A DNA stretch of 64,000 nt from positions 21,587 through 85,586 of the forward strand of contig QCFS01000003.1 in assembly GCA_003278365.1 (NCBI GenBank), given 5' to 3'. Each line of letters starts with the position of its first letter. Position 1 is the stretch's first letter. This DNA comes from Prochlorococcus sp. AG-363-M17. GTDB taxonomy: Bacteria; Cyanobacteriota; Cyanobacteriia; PCC-6307; Cyanobiaceae. Below are positions 9,674 to 17,592 of the stretch, one piece after another. The translations under genes and the position numbers were made by a program. The notes beneath the pieces are model-generated. The model was not told the DNA's origin and did not search any database. It was given only the letters and a program-made list of their open reading frames with translations.

Positions 9674-9841
9674 ATGGCATTTTCTGACGAACAGTATTTT
9701 CAAGCCATCGCTGGTAACGAAACAGTGAAAAAGTCCTTCAGCCAAATCAAGGAAGCTTGTCAGGCTTTACAAGTCGAAACTGGGTGTCCTGATGAAGACG
9801 TTGATGACTTTCTTAAATTCATTGCGGGGAAATGGAAATAG
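9674..9841 (+). CDS. 55-residue KEAC-family small protein
   Basis: The ATG follows directly on the stop codon of the upstream gene (taa then atg), pointing to translational coupling. The protein contains IKEACQALQVETGCPDEDV, closely similar to VKEACMRLQERTGCANEVV in the gene at 34573-34776, so the two form a small protein family within this window. Predicted helical, two cysteines. Function unknown. Confidence 0.6.
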   Translation: MAFSDEQYFQAIAGNETVKKSFSQIKEACQALQVETGCPDEDVDDFLKFIAGKWK

Positions 9842-9956
9842 AGAAAGTACCCGTTCAGAAGTTCCCTCCTAAATCTTTTTTGCACGATAGTGAAATCCGG
9901 TCAATTCTCCTCGAAGAGCAAATGGCCTACCCTATTTTTTTTGCAAAGGTACTTAC

Positions 9957-10130
9957 CTATCTTGTGTAGTACTTAACCACATCAAAAATTAAATACACAA
10001 TAAAAATCCCCACAAGAATATAGGGCAGGCTTGGATATTTGGAGAACAGCCCTAGTGAATCATTGGTTGAATCTGTCTTTGGACTCCTAGGTGACAACCC
10101 CTGATCTTTTCGTCGTTTAGCTTCTCCCAT
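9957..10130 (-). CDS. 57-residue MGEAKRRK small membrane protein
   Basis: Starts with MGEAKRRKDQG, the N-terminal motif shared by a group of cyanobacterial small proteins (DUF2839 type), then a polar linker and one C-terminal transmembrane helix (PYILVGIFIVYLIFDVV). The family match by the N-terminal motif is recognisable; the function is unknown. Confidence 0.65.
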   Translation of the reverse strand: MGEAKRRKDQGLSPRSPKTDSTNDSLGLFSKYPSLPYILVGIFIVYLIFDVVKYYTR

Positions 10131-10159
10131 AAAGTCTTCATTTCAGTTTTATATCTCCA

Positions 10160-10324
10160 TTATCGTACCGTTGGACTAGTTGTCTGATTTACTTCAAGAG
10201 CCTCACCTTGCACACACTCATGTGGGTAAGAAATCACATGTTTAGCAGTGATTCCAGCACCTATTGCTACTATTGCAATACCAAGCAACCATTTAGACCT
10301 TTCATTAGATAGGAAACGAGTCAT
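10160..10324 (-). CDS. 54-residue membrane-anchored protein
   Basis: ORF from the ATG at 10324: MTRFLSNERSKWLLGIAIV, one N-terminal transmembrane or signal-anchor helix, then a tail with HECVQGEALEVNQ. The composition resembles other small secreted proteins here; the gene lies just upstream (29 bp) of the MGEAKRRK gene on the same strand, so the two may be co-transcribed. Family unknown. Confidence 0.5.
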   Translation of the reverse strand: MTRFLSNERSKWLLGIAIVAIGAGITAKHVISYPHECVQGEALEVNQTTSPTVR

Positions 10325-10602
10325 AGAAGTAATGAGTGGACAGCACGTGAGGAGAGGCCTCCTTCGACAATAATAAAACTTTTGTAGAGTCGTTTAAGCA
10401 AAGGAGTCCAACAAAAGCAAATTGATTACGACTCTATTAAATCGTCCACGCAGGAGAGGATCTAACAAAAAAGCTCTTAATGAGTGAGCGTAGTCTCAAC
10501 CCCTGGTTCACAACGACCATCTCTATTCAGCTGATAGAACATTGAGCAGTGAGTATATGCCTATGTGTTTTCTCGATCTTTTAGTGGTACAAACCGAAGT
10601 AA

Positions 10603-10986
10603 GTGGTCTTTACCGTATCAATTCTTTCGGTTTGCATCATTATTGCTTCTAAAAACTTAAGTCAAAGTAATGGTGTTCCCGCACAGGACATCATGTACAC
10701 ATCCTTATTCGACACTATCTTCGCTGACTCATTCTTTTCTCCTATGAGAACTGTTTATTTTGTCTCCGATAGCCAGCTAGAGGAGATTAATCGTAAGCAA
10801 CGACAAGAGGAACTCGACAACCTAGAGGCCTCCCGTAAGAGGCTTGAAGAGACTTATCAATCACGCATTAAAATCATTGATGAACGTGAGCATGAGCTTC
10901 AAGCAGAGTTGAAAGCGCTAGCGCAAGCTGAAAAAAAAACAGAACTTCCTGCTGAAGAAACTAAAAAGTGTGCTGTTAAGCCTTAA
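10603..10986 (+). CDS. membrane-anchored coiled-coil protein
   Basis: 127 residues from a GTG start; an in-frame stop (taa) lies immediately upstream, so no earlier start is possible. A hydrophobic N-terminal helix (about 1-17) is followed by a soluble part that becomes a strongly charged coiled coil from about residue 60 to 115 (QLEEINRKQRQEEL onward). A hairpin terminator follows. Family not recognised. Confidence 0.5.
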   Translation: MVFTVSILSVCIIIASKNLSQSNGVPAQDIMYTSLFDTIFADSFFSPMRTVYFVSDSQLEEINRKQRQEELDNLEASRKRLEETYQSRIKIIDEREHELQAELKALAQAEKKTELPAEETKKCAVKP

Positions 10987-11031
10987 TCCTTTCAACAAGC
11001 TGAGTGATGGGGATCACTAAGGAGGTACATA

Positions 11032-11056
11032 GGGGCCGTAACTGGTCCCTTTTTTC
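11032..11056 (+). terminator. rho-independent terminator
   Basis: Stem GGGGCC / GGTCCC with a six-base loop (gtaact) followed by a run of six or more T. It lies 46 bp after the coiled-coil protein gene and is correctly oriented to end its transcript. Confidence 0.75.
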
Positions 11057-11188
11057 TTATGTAGCCTTCTGGTCAGAGTAGCTTTTGAAGATTATTGTAA
11101 CCATGGTTTCTTCGAGTAAAAAGCCAAGTCTTCTACAACACCAAAAAATAACTCGTCAAAGAAAGTCAGAGTGATCAGGTGAAAAACT

Positions 11189-11470
11189 CTATCCATCTAT
11201 TCTTATCGAATTTAAAGCCTCTAGCGCTTTTTCTACAGATAACCCGGCCATAGCTTTAGCAGCTATCCAAGCTTGATCATCGGAGACACCTTCGAGAAGT
11301 TCAATTAGCTCTCTTGCCGTTTCCTTGGTGCCATCAACTTTCTCCGGTGTTTCTTTAAGCAGTCTGATATTTTTCTGAAGAGTACTCCTACCATTGCTTC
11401 TAACGATTTGATTATGAAGCTTGCAACGCCATTCGGTATGAAAAGAGGTACCGTCTATCGCCTCATACAT
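11189..11470 (-). CDS. hypothetical helical protein
   Basis: 93 residues, soluble, mostly predicted helical in its second half (ARELIELLEGVSDDQAWIAAKAM and VEKALEALNSIRI). Two cysteines near the N-terminus are lacking a clear motif. No family recognised and no close neighbour on the same strand. Confidence 0.45.
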   Translation of the reverse strand: MYEAIDGTSFHTEWRCKLHNQIVRSNGRSTLQKNIRLLKETPEKVDGTKETARELIELLEGVSDDQAWIAAKAMAGLSVEKALEALNSIRIDG

Positions 11471-11762
11471 AGAAGCAAGTCAAGTTTTTTATTTATAGCT
11501 GAATAGAAAAAGTCCAGCCACATTGTGACCATACTTATCCGACAATCAATTCTTCTGTGAAGGTTGTCAATTTTAACTTAGGCCTAAAACACATCAGCAA
11601 TTTCACAAGCTTGTCACTTCTTGGTTGCTAAAGGGATTGGTTCTCGAGCTTTCACAAAACAATATCCATATGAGTGAAAAGATCAACAGCACGTCTAACT
11701 AGTGTTTCTCTTGTAATCTCAAAATGTCCTCTATTTATATTCTTGGTTATCTAGTCGAGTCG

Positions 11763-12244
11763 CTAAGTTTTCAGATGCTCTAAAAGCAGTCGCCATGCAA
11801 ATTGAGATGCTTCGGCATCAAAGCTCTCCCGTTGTTCACATATAAAACCATGGTCAGCCGAGTAAATGTCTACATAAGGCAATCGCTTCCCTTCTGGATC
11901 TTCATTTTCTAACGCTTCTTTGATTGCCACTCGATCCAATGCAGGAATCAAAGCATCAGCAAGAATATTCTCAGTAGTGGTTAGTTTTTTATGTCGCCTT
12001 CCCTCAACCAAGTCCTCTTTGCTATAGCCAAGCTCTAACTCCGGTGCTGTTCGAGAAAAAGTGGTATTGCCAAAGAAGCAAATCCGCAATCAGCCAATCG
12101 ATTAACAACACTTCTAACCCAACTGTTTACCCCGAAAACCTCTGGGAAAACAAGGACTACGTGATTACTTTCTCGATGAGGATTATTCCACCAACATCGT
12201 CATGGAACTGGAGCTTGTTCAATGACAACCCAACCTGCTGCCAT
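11763..12244 (-). pseudogene. broken dienelactone hydrolase gene
   Basis: Reading right to left: an ATG at 12244 gives MAAGWVVIEQAPVP then a stop; another frame continues with VVLVFPEVFGVNSWVRSVVNRLADCGFASLAIPLF, the N-terminal part of a dienelactone hydrolase; a frameshift near 12055 moves to the frame reading SRTAPELELGYSKEDLVEGRR; this then joins directly to the C-terminal part (IPALDRVAIKEAL ... YSADHGFICEQRESF). The intervening segment with the catalytic Cys (about 80 residues in the family) is missing, while the catalytic His of ADHGF remains. At least two frame disruptions and one internal deletion make this a pseudogene; a 108-residue ORF starting at 12089 is its largest open remnant. 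Confidence 0.75.
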
Positions 12245-12447
12245 TCGTCATTAAAAAATGAGCACCATTACATACACTATGCAAGAAAACTCTTATGGCC
12301 TTAAACACTTAGCAAAATCCTAAACCCTATTGAATAAACACTCAGACAATGAAGATAGCCTTTCTTAGTTTGAGATTCCTAGAGATCACGTTATATCAGA
12401 GGGATTCGAAGCTATGAGCAAGTCCTCCTAAAACATCAAAGATAGAT

Positions 12448-12744
12448 CTAGTGAGTTACAGAGCCATCCATAATTGTGATAGTGGTATCAGTTGAACTAG
12501 CCCAACGCAATTTACTGATTTCTTGATAATCGACTCTGTTGTAGGCATCTATTGCAGCCTCTTTGGAAGGAAATTCAATGATCACAGCAAGTTTGCCGCC
12601 TTTGCCTTCAACTGTTTTTGAATCCATGTCTTTTGCAAAGACTGATCCACCTACTGATTCCACCCAAGGCTGAAAAGCCTCCACATAGTCTTTAAAAGCT
12701 GGACTAGTAATGGTTGTTGTGACAATCCAGAATCCTTTCGCCAT
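12448..12744 (-). CDS. DUF1330 family protein
   Basis: 98 residues starting MAKGFWIVTTTITSPAFKDYV, with the family's GGSVFAKD, LAVIIEFPSKEAAIDAYN and closing strand TTITIMDG. The length equals the single-domain family. DUF1330 members are dimeric alpha-beta-barrel proteins related to monooxygenase-like folds; activity is unknown. A divergent paralog is encoded at 9332-9673. Confidence 0.88.
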   Translation of the reverse strand: MAKGFWIVTTTITSPAFKDYVEAFQPWVESVGGSVFAKDMDSKTVEGKGGKLAVIIEFPSKEAAIDAYNRVDYQEISKLRWASSTDTTITIMDGSVTH

Positions 12745-12954
12745 GAAAGATGATTAGAAGTGAGGAGATGTTTGCACTATTACTTCAGAAAGAAAAGCAA
12801 TCGTTGTCAAATCAAAATGAAACCATAAAGCAGGTTTTGTCCCCCTTTGCGCACTAGTCCATTCCTATAGATTTTAGAGCGCGGGGCTAATGATTTGCTG
12901 AATTCTTCATCAGAAAACTTCAGCAATTATTTTTTCTACTGAGTGAGATTCTAT

Positions 12955-12999
12955 TCGGGGCGAAAGGTTCCGAACTTGCGACCTAGTACTCCCAAAGCA
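12955..12999 (-). repeat. degenerate tRNA-Pro 3' fragment (old attachment site)
   Basis: 45 bases match the 3' part of tRNA-Pro(UGG) at 28384-28428 with five substitutions. There is no 5' half, so it cannot be a functional tRNA. Being more decayed than the fragment at 13332, it probably marks an earlier integration event at the same tRNA. Confidence 0.75.
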
Positions 13000-13027
13000 T
13001 CAGTGAGTATTAGTGAATGATGCAGTT

Positions 13028-13222
13028 TTAGCAACAAGAGCAATCGCTACCGCCTTCTATGAGAGGAGCTTCAAAGGCATACGCAATATCTCTAAGCATT
13101 ACAGCAACAAACTCAAGGGGGCATTTAAGTTCATTGATATAACCAGCACACTGCAGAGCTATGTCCTGCATACCAGGAAGAATAATTTTGTCCACTTGTT
13201 CTTGTCTTGGTTGCCAAGTCAT
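13028..13222 (-). CDS. small cysteine-tailed protein
   Basis: 64 residues: MTWQPRQEQVDKIILPGMQDIALQCAG and so on, ending GGSDCSCC. The amphipathic helical body and the Cys-rich end look like a real protein, and this strand is preferred over the overlapping plus-strand ORF because of that coherent composition. It lies between the two tRNA-Pro fragments. Family not recognised with confidence. Confidence 0.5.
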   Translation of the reverse strand: MTWQPRQEQVDKIILPGMQDIALQCAGYINELKCPLEFVAVMLRDIAYAFEAPLIEGGSDCSCC

Positions 13223-13331
13223 TTGACAGTTGTCAGTAATTAATTAAAAAGCATTCATTTCCCATCATGGCAGGGGGCATTGAATACTTTGAACCTTCGT
13301 ACTCCGTTATTCTTGCGATTCTCTAAAAACC

Positions 13332-13378
13332 AGTCGGGGCGACAGGATTCGAACCTGCGACCTAGTGCTCCCAAAGCA
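13332..13378 (-). repeat. attachment site: tRNA-Pro 3' fragment
   Basis: 47 bp identical to 28382-28428, covering the tRNA-Pro 3' acceptor strand, T arm and anticodon region, then diverging where the tRNA would continue. It is the non-tRNA boundary of the island and lies next to the recombinase gene. Confidence 0.88.
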
Positions 13379-13543
13379 TTGGGTTGTAAAAATGAGACAA
13401 GCAGTAAATCCCAGTCAGCCACTAGTCAAAATGTAGTACAGAAGAGTGATTTGAGACTCAATCTTGTGTAAACTAAATAGATCTATTTAAATCTATTTAG
13501 TCAAGAGGGCCCCAGGAGGGCCCAAGATTAAATTCACTCCTCG

Positions 13544-14815
13544 ATGAAAGCAAGATCGGAAACTGAACCGTGGGTATCGAGTCTGAGGACCTTTATACGG
13601 GATTCTCTTGGTAATAGTTGGCAGGTCAAAGACAAAGGAGGAACCACTAACCTGCGGATTCGCTTAGACGATGGAACAAGGGTTTATCGAAATCTTGGTT
13701 TGCCATGGTGCAAAGCATCTGCAGCAAGCATTCGAGAATCAGTAGAAGAAATCCACGAACTTGTCATACACCAAAAGGTCTCAGTTGATGAGGCAGTGAA
13801 ACGAGTCAAGCAAACACGATCTAAAACTCCTAAAGCAGCAAGACGAGCGAATCCAAAACTCCTCATCACTGCATGGGAGAGCTATGAGAACTACAAAGTC
13901 AATGTCAGTGGAGACGTGAGTCAAAAGACATGGGACGTTGAATATGGCAAAACGTTCCGCAGGCTCAAAGAAATTGCAGCATCGAATGCTAATGATCTAC
14001 TGATTGAAATTGGCAAACAATACGAACCAGGATCGAGAAGCAGACAGATCAGAGTTCAACATATAGCTGCCTTTTTGCGGTGGGCCACCTCTAGAGCATC
14101 AGGTCATTTCTTACCTGCTGATAACTGGACTCCCCCGCCTAAAAATGCCCTAGGAGACTATGTGGGACGCAAGTCTGCCAAGAAGCAACAAGAGTCCTCT
14201 AATCCGACTGTGGTTATAGAAGATGAGGATCTGCTGGGGCTGATCAACTCACTACCGATTGATCTTGATAAGGCTGAGAAGAAACACCGATTACGTGATC
14301 GTGCAATGGAATGGGATCTAGCTCTCAAGCTTGCAATTGTTTATGGATTGCGTCCCATCGAAGTCAGTTACGACTATTTAGAGATTAAAAAGAATGGAAA
14401 AGACTATCTGTTCTGTACCTACTGCAAGAAAGCTGGTGGAGGCATTACTAAACCCAGAAGACTATGGCCCCTACATCCTGAGTGGGAGGAGAAGTGGAAA
14501 CTCGTTCAAAGAATCAAACGCAAAGACCCTCTTCCCCGAATGAAAGCAGGTGCTGGTGATGCTTTTAAAAATTACCTGCGCTTTAACCAAGTTTGGAAAA
14601 GACTAAAGGCTGAGAGTGGAGTAGTGCCCTACAGCTTCCGGCATTCGTACAGTAAACGAGGGCATCAGGTCTACAAGCTTTCTGATACAGAGATGGCCGC
14701 CTTTATGGGTCACACCGTCCAAGTACATAACGCTGCTTATGCCCAATGGAGCAGTGAATCAATGTTGGAAGCATCGATGGAACGCGGTATTCGATATAGA
14801 GATCTCACCTCTTAA
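13544..14815 (+). CDS. tyrosine recombinase (integrase)
   Basis: Site-specific recombinase expected to integrate the island at tRNA-Pro. 423 residues with an N-terminal arm-binding part, a core-binding domain (about 110-190) and a C-terminal catalytic domain. Visible catalytic elements: Arg in YGLRPIEV, SFRHSYSKRG (box II Arg, with Tyr where the usual HxxR histidine is expected), MGH, and the nucleophile Tyr in NAAYAQW. It is the first gene inside the left attachment site, reading inward, and its end overlaps the end of the convergent 108-residue gene by 4 bp. The catalytic domain is complete, so it may be active. Confidence 0.92.
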   Translation: MKARSETEPWVSSLRTFIRDSLGNSWQVKDKGGTTNLRIRLDDGTRVYRNLGLPWCKASAASIRESVEEIHELVIHQKVSVDEAVKRVKQTRSKTPKAARRANPKLLITAWESYENYKVNVSGDVSQKTWDVEYGKTFRRLKEIAASNANDLLIEIGKQYEPGSRSRQIRVQHIAAFLRWATSRASGHFLPADNWTPPPKNALGDYVGRKSAKKQQESSNPTVVIEDEDLLGLINSLPIDLDKAEKKHRLRDRAMEWDLALKLAIVYGLRPIEVSYDYLEIKKNGKDYLFCTYCKKAGGGITKPRRLWPLHPEWEEKWKLVQRIKRKDPLPRMKAGAGDAFKNYLRFNQVWKRLKAESGVVPYSFRHSYSKRGHQVYKLSDTEMAAFMGHTVQVHNAAYAQWSSESMLEASMERGIRYRDLTS

Positions 14816-15138
14816 CTTGTTAATTGATGAGTACAACTAGAGTCTTCTAAGCTCATATCTACTAACCAATCTTTATCGATGCCAAGGAGTTCAATAGCCT
14901 TTAATTCAAAACCATCAAGTTCAAAGTAGTTGTAAGGAACCTTTACCCGTAAGGTTAATTGCCCCTCTTCTCTTGAAATGGAGTGATTGGAAAATCCAAG
15001 TTCTTCCAAATTTCCATCAACATCATTTGAGATAGTTAGTCTTAAGATCTTCTTTAGATTCCATGGGGATTTATCCATGAAACTTGCTTGATCTTCCCAG
15101 TATTGTTTATAAGCATGGAACCCTTTCTTGATGTTCAT
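14812..15138 (-). CDS. 108-residue duplicated hypothetical protein, copy 1
   Basis: Soluble acidic protein starting MNIKKGFHAYKQYWEDQASF, with no recognised family. A second copy at 22060-22386 differs by one substitution (Gly to Glu at residue 48) and the last residue. Both the gene and about 35 bp upstream lie inside a 357-bp direct repeat that flanks the phosphate/arsenate cassette. The start is shared by both copies. Confidence 0.65.
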   Translation of the reverse strand: MNIKKGFHAYKQYWEDQASFMDKSPWNLKKILRLTISNDVDGNLEELGFSNHSISREEGQLTLRVKVPYNYFELDGFELKAIELLGIDKDWLVDMSLEDSSCTHQLTS

Positions 15139-15173
15139 TGCTCACTCCATTTAAAGTTGATTAAGGGTTATAG
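14817..15173. repeat. 357-bp direct repeat, left copy
   Basis: Matches 22065-22421 over 357 bp with a single mismatch seen (c against t in the middle). Both copies have the same orientation. The pair encloses ptrA, pstS, chrA, arsJ, gap and arsR. Confidence 0.95.
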
Positions 15174-15382
15174 TTAGTATTATAAGTCAACGGCTGGTTA
15201 ACGAATCCCACCTATTTACAAGTTGGGTACCTGTACCCTTATTGCATCAACCACCCAAGGAATTAACAATAGAACAAGTGTTTTGAACAGCGATAGAAAT
15301 GGTATTTCCCGTTAGCATTCAATCATCAACATAAAAGAGATATTTCTGCACTGTTCTTTCAGAATCTAATTGTCTATATTTA

Positions 15383-15562
15383 TCAATCAATTGAATCTCG
15401 AAATTGCTCAAGACGTACATCACTTAATCCTTGTATTAAAGCCCAAGCTGTTTCACCAGAGATAGTCTTTTCATCACAATATTGCAAGACTACTTTATCT
15501 ATTCCTTGTATAAGAGCTTGGACATCTTGCTCTTCTAGGTGTTTGAATTTTTCATTATTCAT
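15383..15562 (-). CDS. small helical protein downstream of ptrA
   Basis: 59 residues from the ATG at 15562 (MNNEKFKHLEEQDVQAL), acidic and helical. A start 51 bp further upstream in the same frame would overlap the end of ptrA; the internal ATG gives a 10-bp gap after ptrA and a family-like beginning, so I prefer it. Probably co-transcribed with ptrA. Function unknown. Confidence 0.55.
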   Translation of the reverse strand: MNNEKFKHLEEQDVQALIQGIDKVVLQYCDEKTISGETAWALIQGLSDVRLEQFRDSID

Positions 15563-15572
15563 TACGATAGAA

Positions 15573-16211
15573 TCACCGAATAACTGGTTGATTCGACAGC
15601 AAAATGCGTCCATTCTTAGATTTCTTTAGCCAGCCATCATCCTTTAAATGATTCATCATTCTTGTCACAGTAACACGAGTAATTCCTAATGCATCTGCTA
15701 TTTGGTCATGATTTATCTTAAAGCCAAAGACGATACCACCTTCGACTACATGTCCAAAGTCAAGAGCAAGCATTTCAAGAAATGCTTGCATTTTCTTTTT
15801 TGTATTCTTTATACCTAAAACAACTAAGAATGATTCCACATAATTATTGCGAGCAACAATTGATTGAAATATTAACTGCGAGATAGATCCCGAAGCATAA
15901 GCTTCATCTATGTTTAAACAAAGGACATCACAATCACAAAGAGCCAAGGCATTGTATCCATCAATTCTAGACAAAGGTTCACCAAAAGATTGTCCAGGCC
16001 CTACAAACCCAAGCACAGATACGGCCTCATTTTTGTTCTCTGCAGATAAAAAAGCAGCGCCTCGAACTAAGAGCCATATCTGATTTTTCAGCATAGGAAA
16101 AAAACTTTTTGCTGAGATGTGCACAAGATTTCTTTTTGCATAAGTAGTTTCCAAAAACTCAAGGGCTCCTTCGTAAGAGTCGATGAGACTTGGTCTTTCA
16201 AGCAAAGTCAA
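15573..16211 (-). CDS. ptrA: CRP/FNR-family regulator, PtrA-like
   Basis: 212 residues: N-terminal cyclic-nucleotide-binding-like domain (about 1-120, containing the GPGQSFGEPLSRIDG element) and a C-terminal helix-turn-helix (HDQIADALGITRVTVTRMMNHL, about 175-196). In marine picocyanobacteria a CRP-family regulator of this type, PtrA, lies in the phosphate gene cluster and acts downstream of PhoB. Here it is divergent from pstS, sharing a 158-bp intergenic region with three ATCAA-N6-TTGAT boxes. The name is by context and fold; the ligand is unknown. Confidence 0.8.
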   Translation of the reverse strand: MTLLERPSLIDSYEGALEFLETTYAKRNLVHISAKSFFPMLKNQIWLLVRGAAFLSAENKNEAVSVLGFVGPGQSFGEPLSRIDGYNALALCDCDVLCLNIDEAYASGSISQLIFQSIVARNNYVESFLVVLGIKNTKKKMQAFLEMLALDFGHVVEGGIVFGFKINHDQIADALGITRVTVTRMMNHLKDDGWLKKSKNGRILLSNQPVIR

Positions 16212-16284
16212 ATGAATCCTCCAGGCAGATAAAGAAAGCTCACTGATGCCCTAGGGCAAAGGCGAAGCAATGGCAACACCTTAC

Positions 16285-16337
16285 ATCAAATCTTCTTGAT
16301 GCATCAACAAGGCTTGATCTTATCAAGATATTTTGAT
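16285..16337. promoter_or_regulatory. three tandem ArsR-type operator boxes
   Basis: Perfect ATCAA-N6-TTGAT occurs three times: 16285-16300, 16303-16318 and 16322-16337, separated by 2 and 3 bp. This is the consensus operator of ArsR repressors. The array lies between divergent ptrA and pstS, ending 32 bp before the pstS start codon, where a bound repressor would block transcription. The same box type occurs before arsR and gap at 21409-21442. Binding by CRP-type PtrA instead is possible but the spacing does not match its usual half-site pattern. Confidence 0.75.
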
Positions 16338-16369
16338 TAGTATCTGAAAGCCATGTTCGTGCGCCTCTC

Positions 16370-17371
16370 ATGACCTTCTCAAGGAAGGTGATTTCCTTCG
16401 CTTCTATTGCCACCCTTGGGGCTGGCATCGTTGCATGTGGAACAACTGATTCAACCTCCAGTGTTCGCCTAAGTGGTGCTGGAGCATCTTTCCCCGCAAA
16501 GATCTACACCCGATGGTTCTCTGATCTGGCTAAATCTGGAGGGCCAAAGGTTAACTACCAAGCCGTTGGGTCTGGGTCTGGGCGTAAAGCATTCATTGAT
16601 CAAACCGTTGACTTTGGAGCTTCGGATGATCCGATGAAAGCGAAAGACATCGCCAAGGTCACTCGTGGCTTAGTGCAAATTCCTATGGTGGGAGGCACCA
16701 TCGCCTTTGGCTACAACAAGCCAGATTGTGATCTTAAGTTGACCCAACTCCAAGCGGTCAGAGTCGCAATGGGTAAAATCAAAGACTGGAGAAAACTCGG
16801 TTGTCCTGCTGGAAAACTCACTTGGGTCCATCGTTCTGATGGTTCAGGAACGACCAAAGCTTTTACCAATTCAATGCAAGCTTTCTCAAATGACTCCAGT
16901 GAATGGTCTCTAGGTACTGGTAAATCAGTCAAGTGGCCAGCAGGTGTAGGGGGCAAAGGCAACGCAGGGGTCGCAGGTTTAATCAGACAAACACCTGGAG
17001 CCATCGGTTACGTCAACCAGTCCTACATAAGAGGGGACGTAAGAGCCGCAGCTCTACAAAACCTTTCAGGTGAATTCTTGAAGCCAAGCACCAAAGCAGG
17101 AGCTGCGGCTCTAAACGGAATCAGATTGGATCGAAATCTTGCAGGTAAAAATCCAAATCCAACTGCAAGAGGTGCCTATCCAATCGCTACTCTGACTTGG
17201 GTTCTAGCTTACGAAACAGGCAATGGTTCTAAAACAGAAGCCATTAAAGAATCACTAAAATATCTTTTAAGTAATAAGGCTCAAGCAAAAGCTCCAACTT
17301 TAGGATTCGTTCCTCTTAAAGGAGACATTCTTAAAAAAGCTCGTTCAGCTGTCAATAGGATTGGGAAGTAA
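16370..17371 (+). CDS. pstS: phosphate ABC transporter substrate-binding lipoprotein PstS
   Basis: Binds periplasmic phosphate and hands it to the PstCAB transporter (not in this window). 333 residues: lipoprotein-type signal with the likely modified Cys at residue 23 (GIVACG); phosphate-binding loops GAGASFPAKIY, GSGSGRKAF with SSDDPM-like FGASDDPM, and HRSDGSGTTKAF. It sits downstream of the ArsR-type boxes rather than an obvious Pho box, and a strong terminator follows. Cyanobacterial genomes often have more than one pstS or sphX; this one is island-borne. Confidence 0.96.
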   Translation: MTFSRKVISFASIATLGAGIVACGTTDSTSSVRLSGAGASFPAKIYTRWFSDLAKSGGPKVNYQAVGSGSGRKAFIDQTVDFGASDDPMKAKDIAKVTRGLVQIPMVGGTIAFGYNKPDCDLKLTQLQAVRVAMGKIKDWRKLGCPAGKLTWVHRSDGSGTTKAFTNSMQAFSNDSSEWSLGTGKSVKWPAGVGGKGNAGVAGLIRQTPGAIGYVNQSYIRGDVRAAALQNLSGEFLKPSTKAGAAALNGIRLDRNLAGKNPNPTARGAYPIATLTWVLAYETGNGSKTEAIKESLKYLLSNKAQAKAPTLGFVPLKGDILKKARSAVNRIGK

Positions 17372-17409
17372 TTTAAGCAAAAGCTTTATTAAATTTCCAA
17401 ACTAATCAA

Positions 17410-17438
17410 AGAGGAGTTTGTAACTCCTCTTTTTTTTC
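17410..17438 (+). terminator. rho-independent terminator after pstS
   Basis: Stem AGAGGAGTT / AACTCCTCT with a short loop (tgt), followed by a run of T; it begins about 38 bp after the pstS stop codon. Confidence 0.88.
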
Positions 17439-17444
17439 AAAAAA

Positions 17445-17579
17445 ATGAAACGAAAATCATTAATTGATTGGATACTGTTTGCAATAGCTCCTACCATTAG
17501 GATTTTCTTCTACTGGCAACAAAATCATTCACCAGAGACAAGAAGAAAGCTATCAGCAGATGTAATGTTTTTAGATTAA
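17445..17579 (+). CDS. 44-residue membrane-type small protein
   Basis: ORF between two terminators: MKRKSLIDWILFAIAPTIRI, one hydrophobic helix, then a basic segment (PETRRKL). It would need its own promoter or read-through. No family recognised. Confidence 0.4.
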   Translation: MKRKSLIDWILFAIAPTIRIFFYWQQNHSPETRRKLSADVMFLD

Positions 17580-17592
17580 ATTACCAAATTAA

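Noticed and set aside
12044..12304. Plus-strand 86-codon ORF
   Set aside because: Antisense to the dienelactone hydrolase pseudogene; its translation has no protein-like pattern.
13013..13243. Plus-strand 76-codon ORF between tRNA fragments
   Set aside because: The minus strand reads a more coherent small protein over the same bases.
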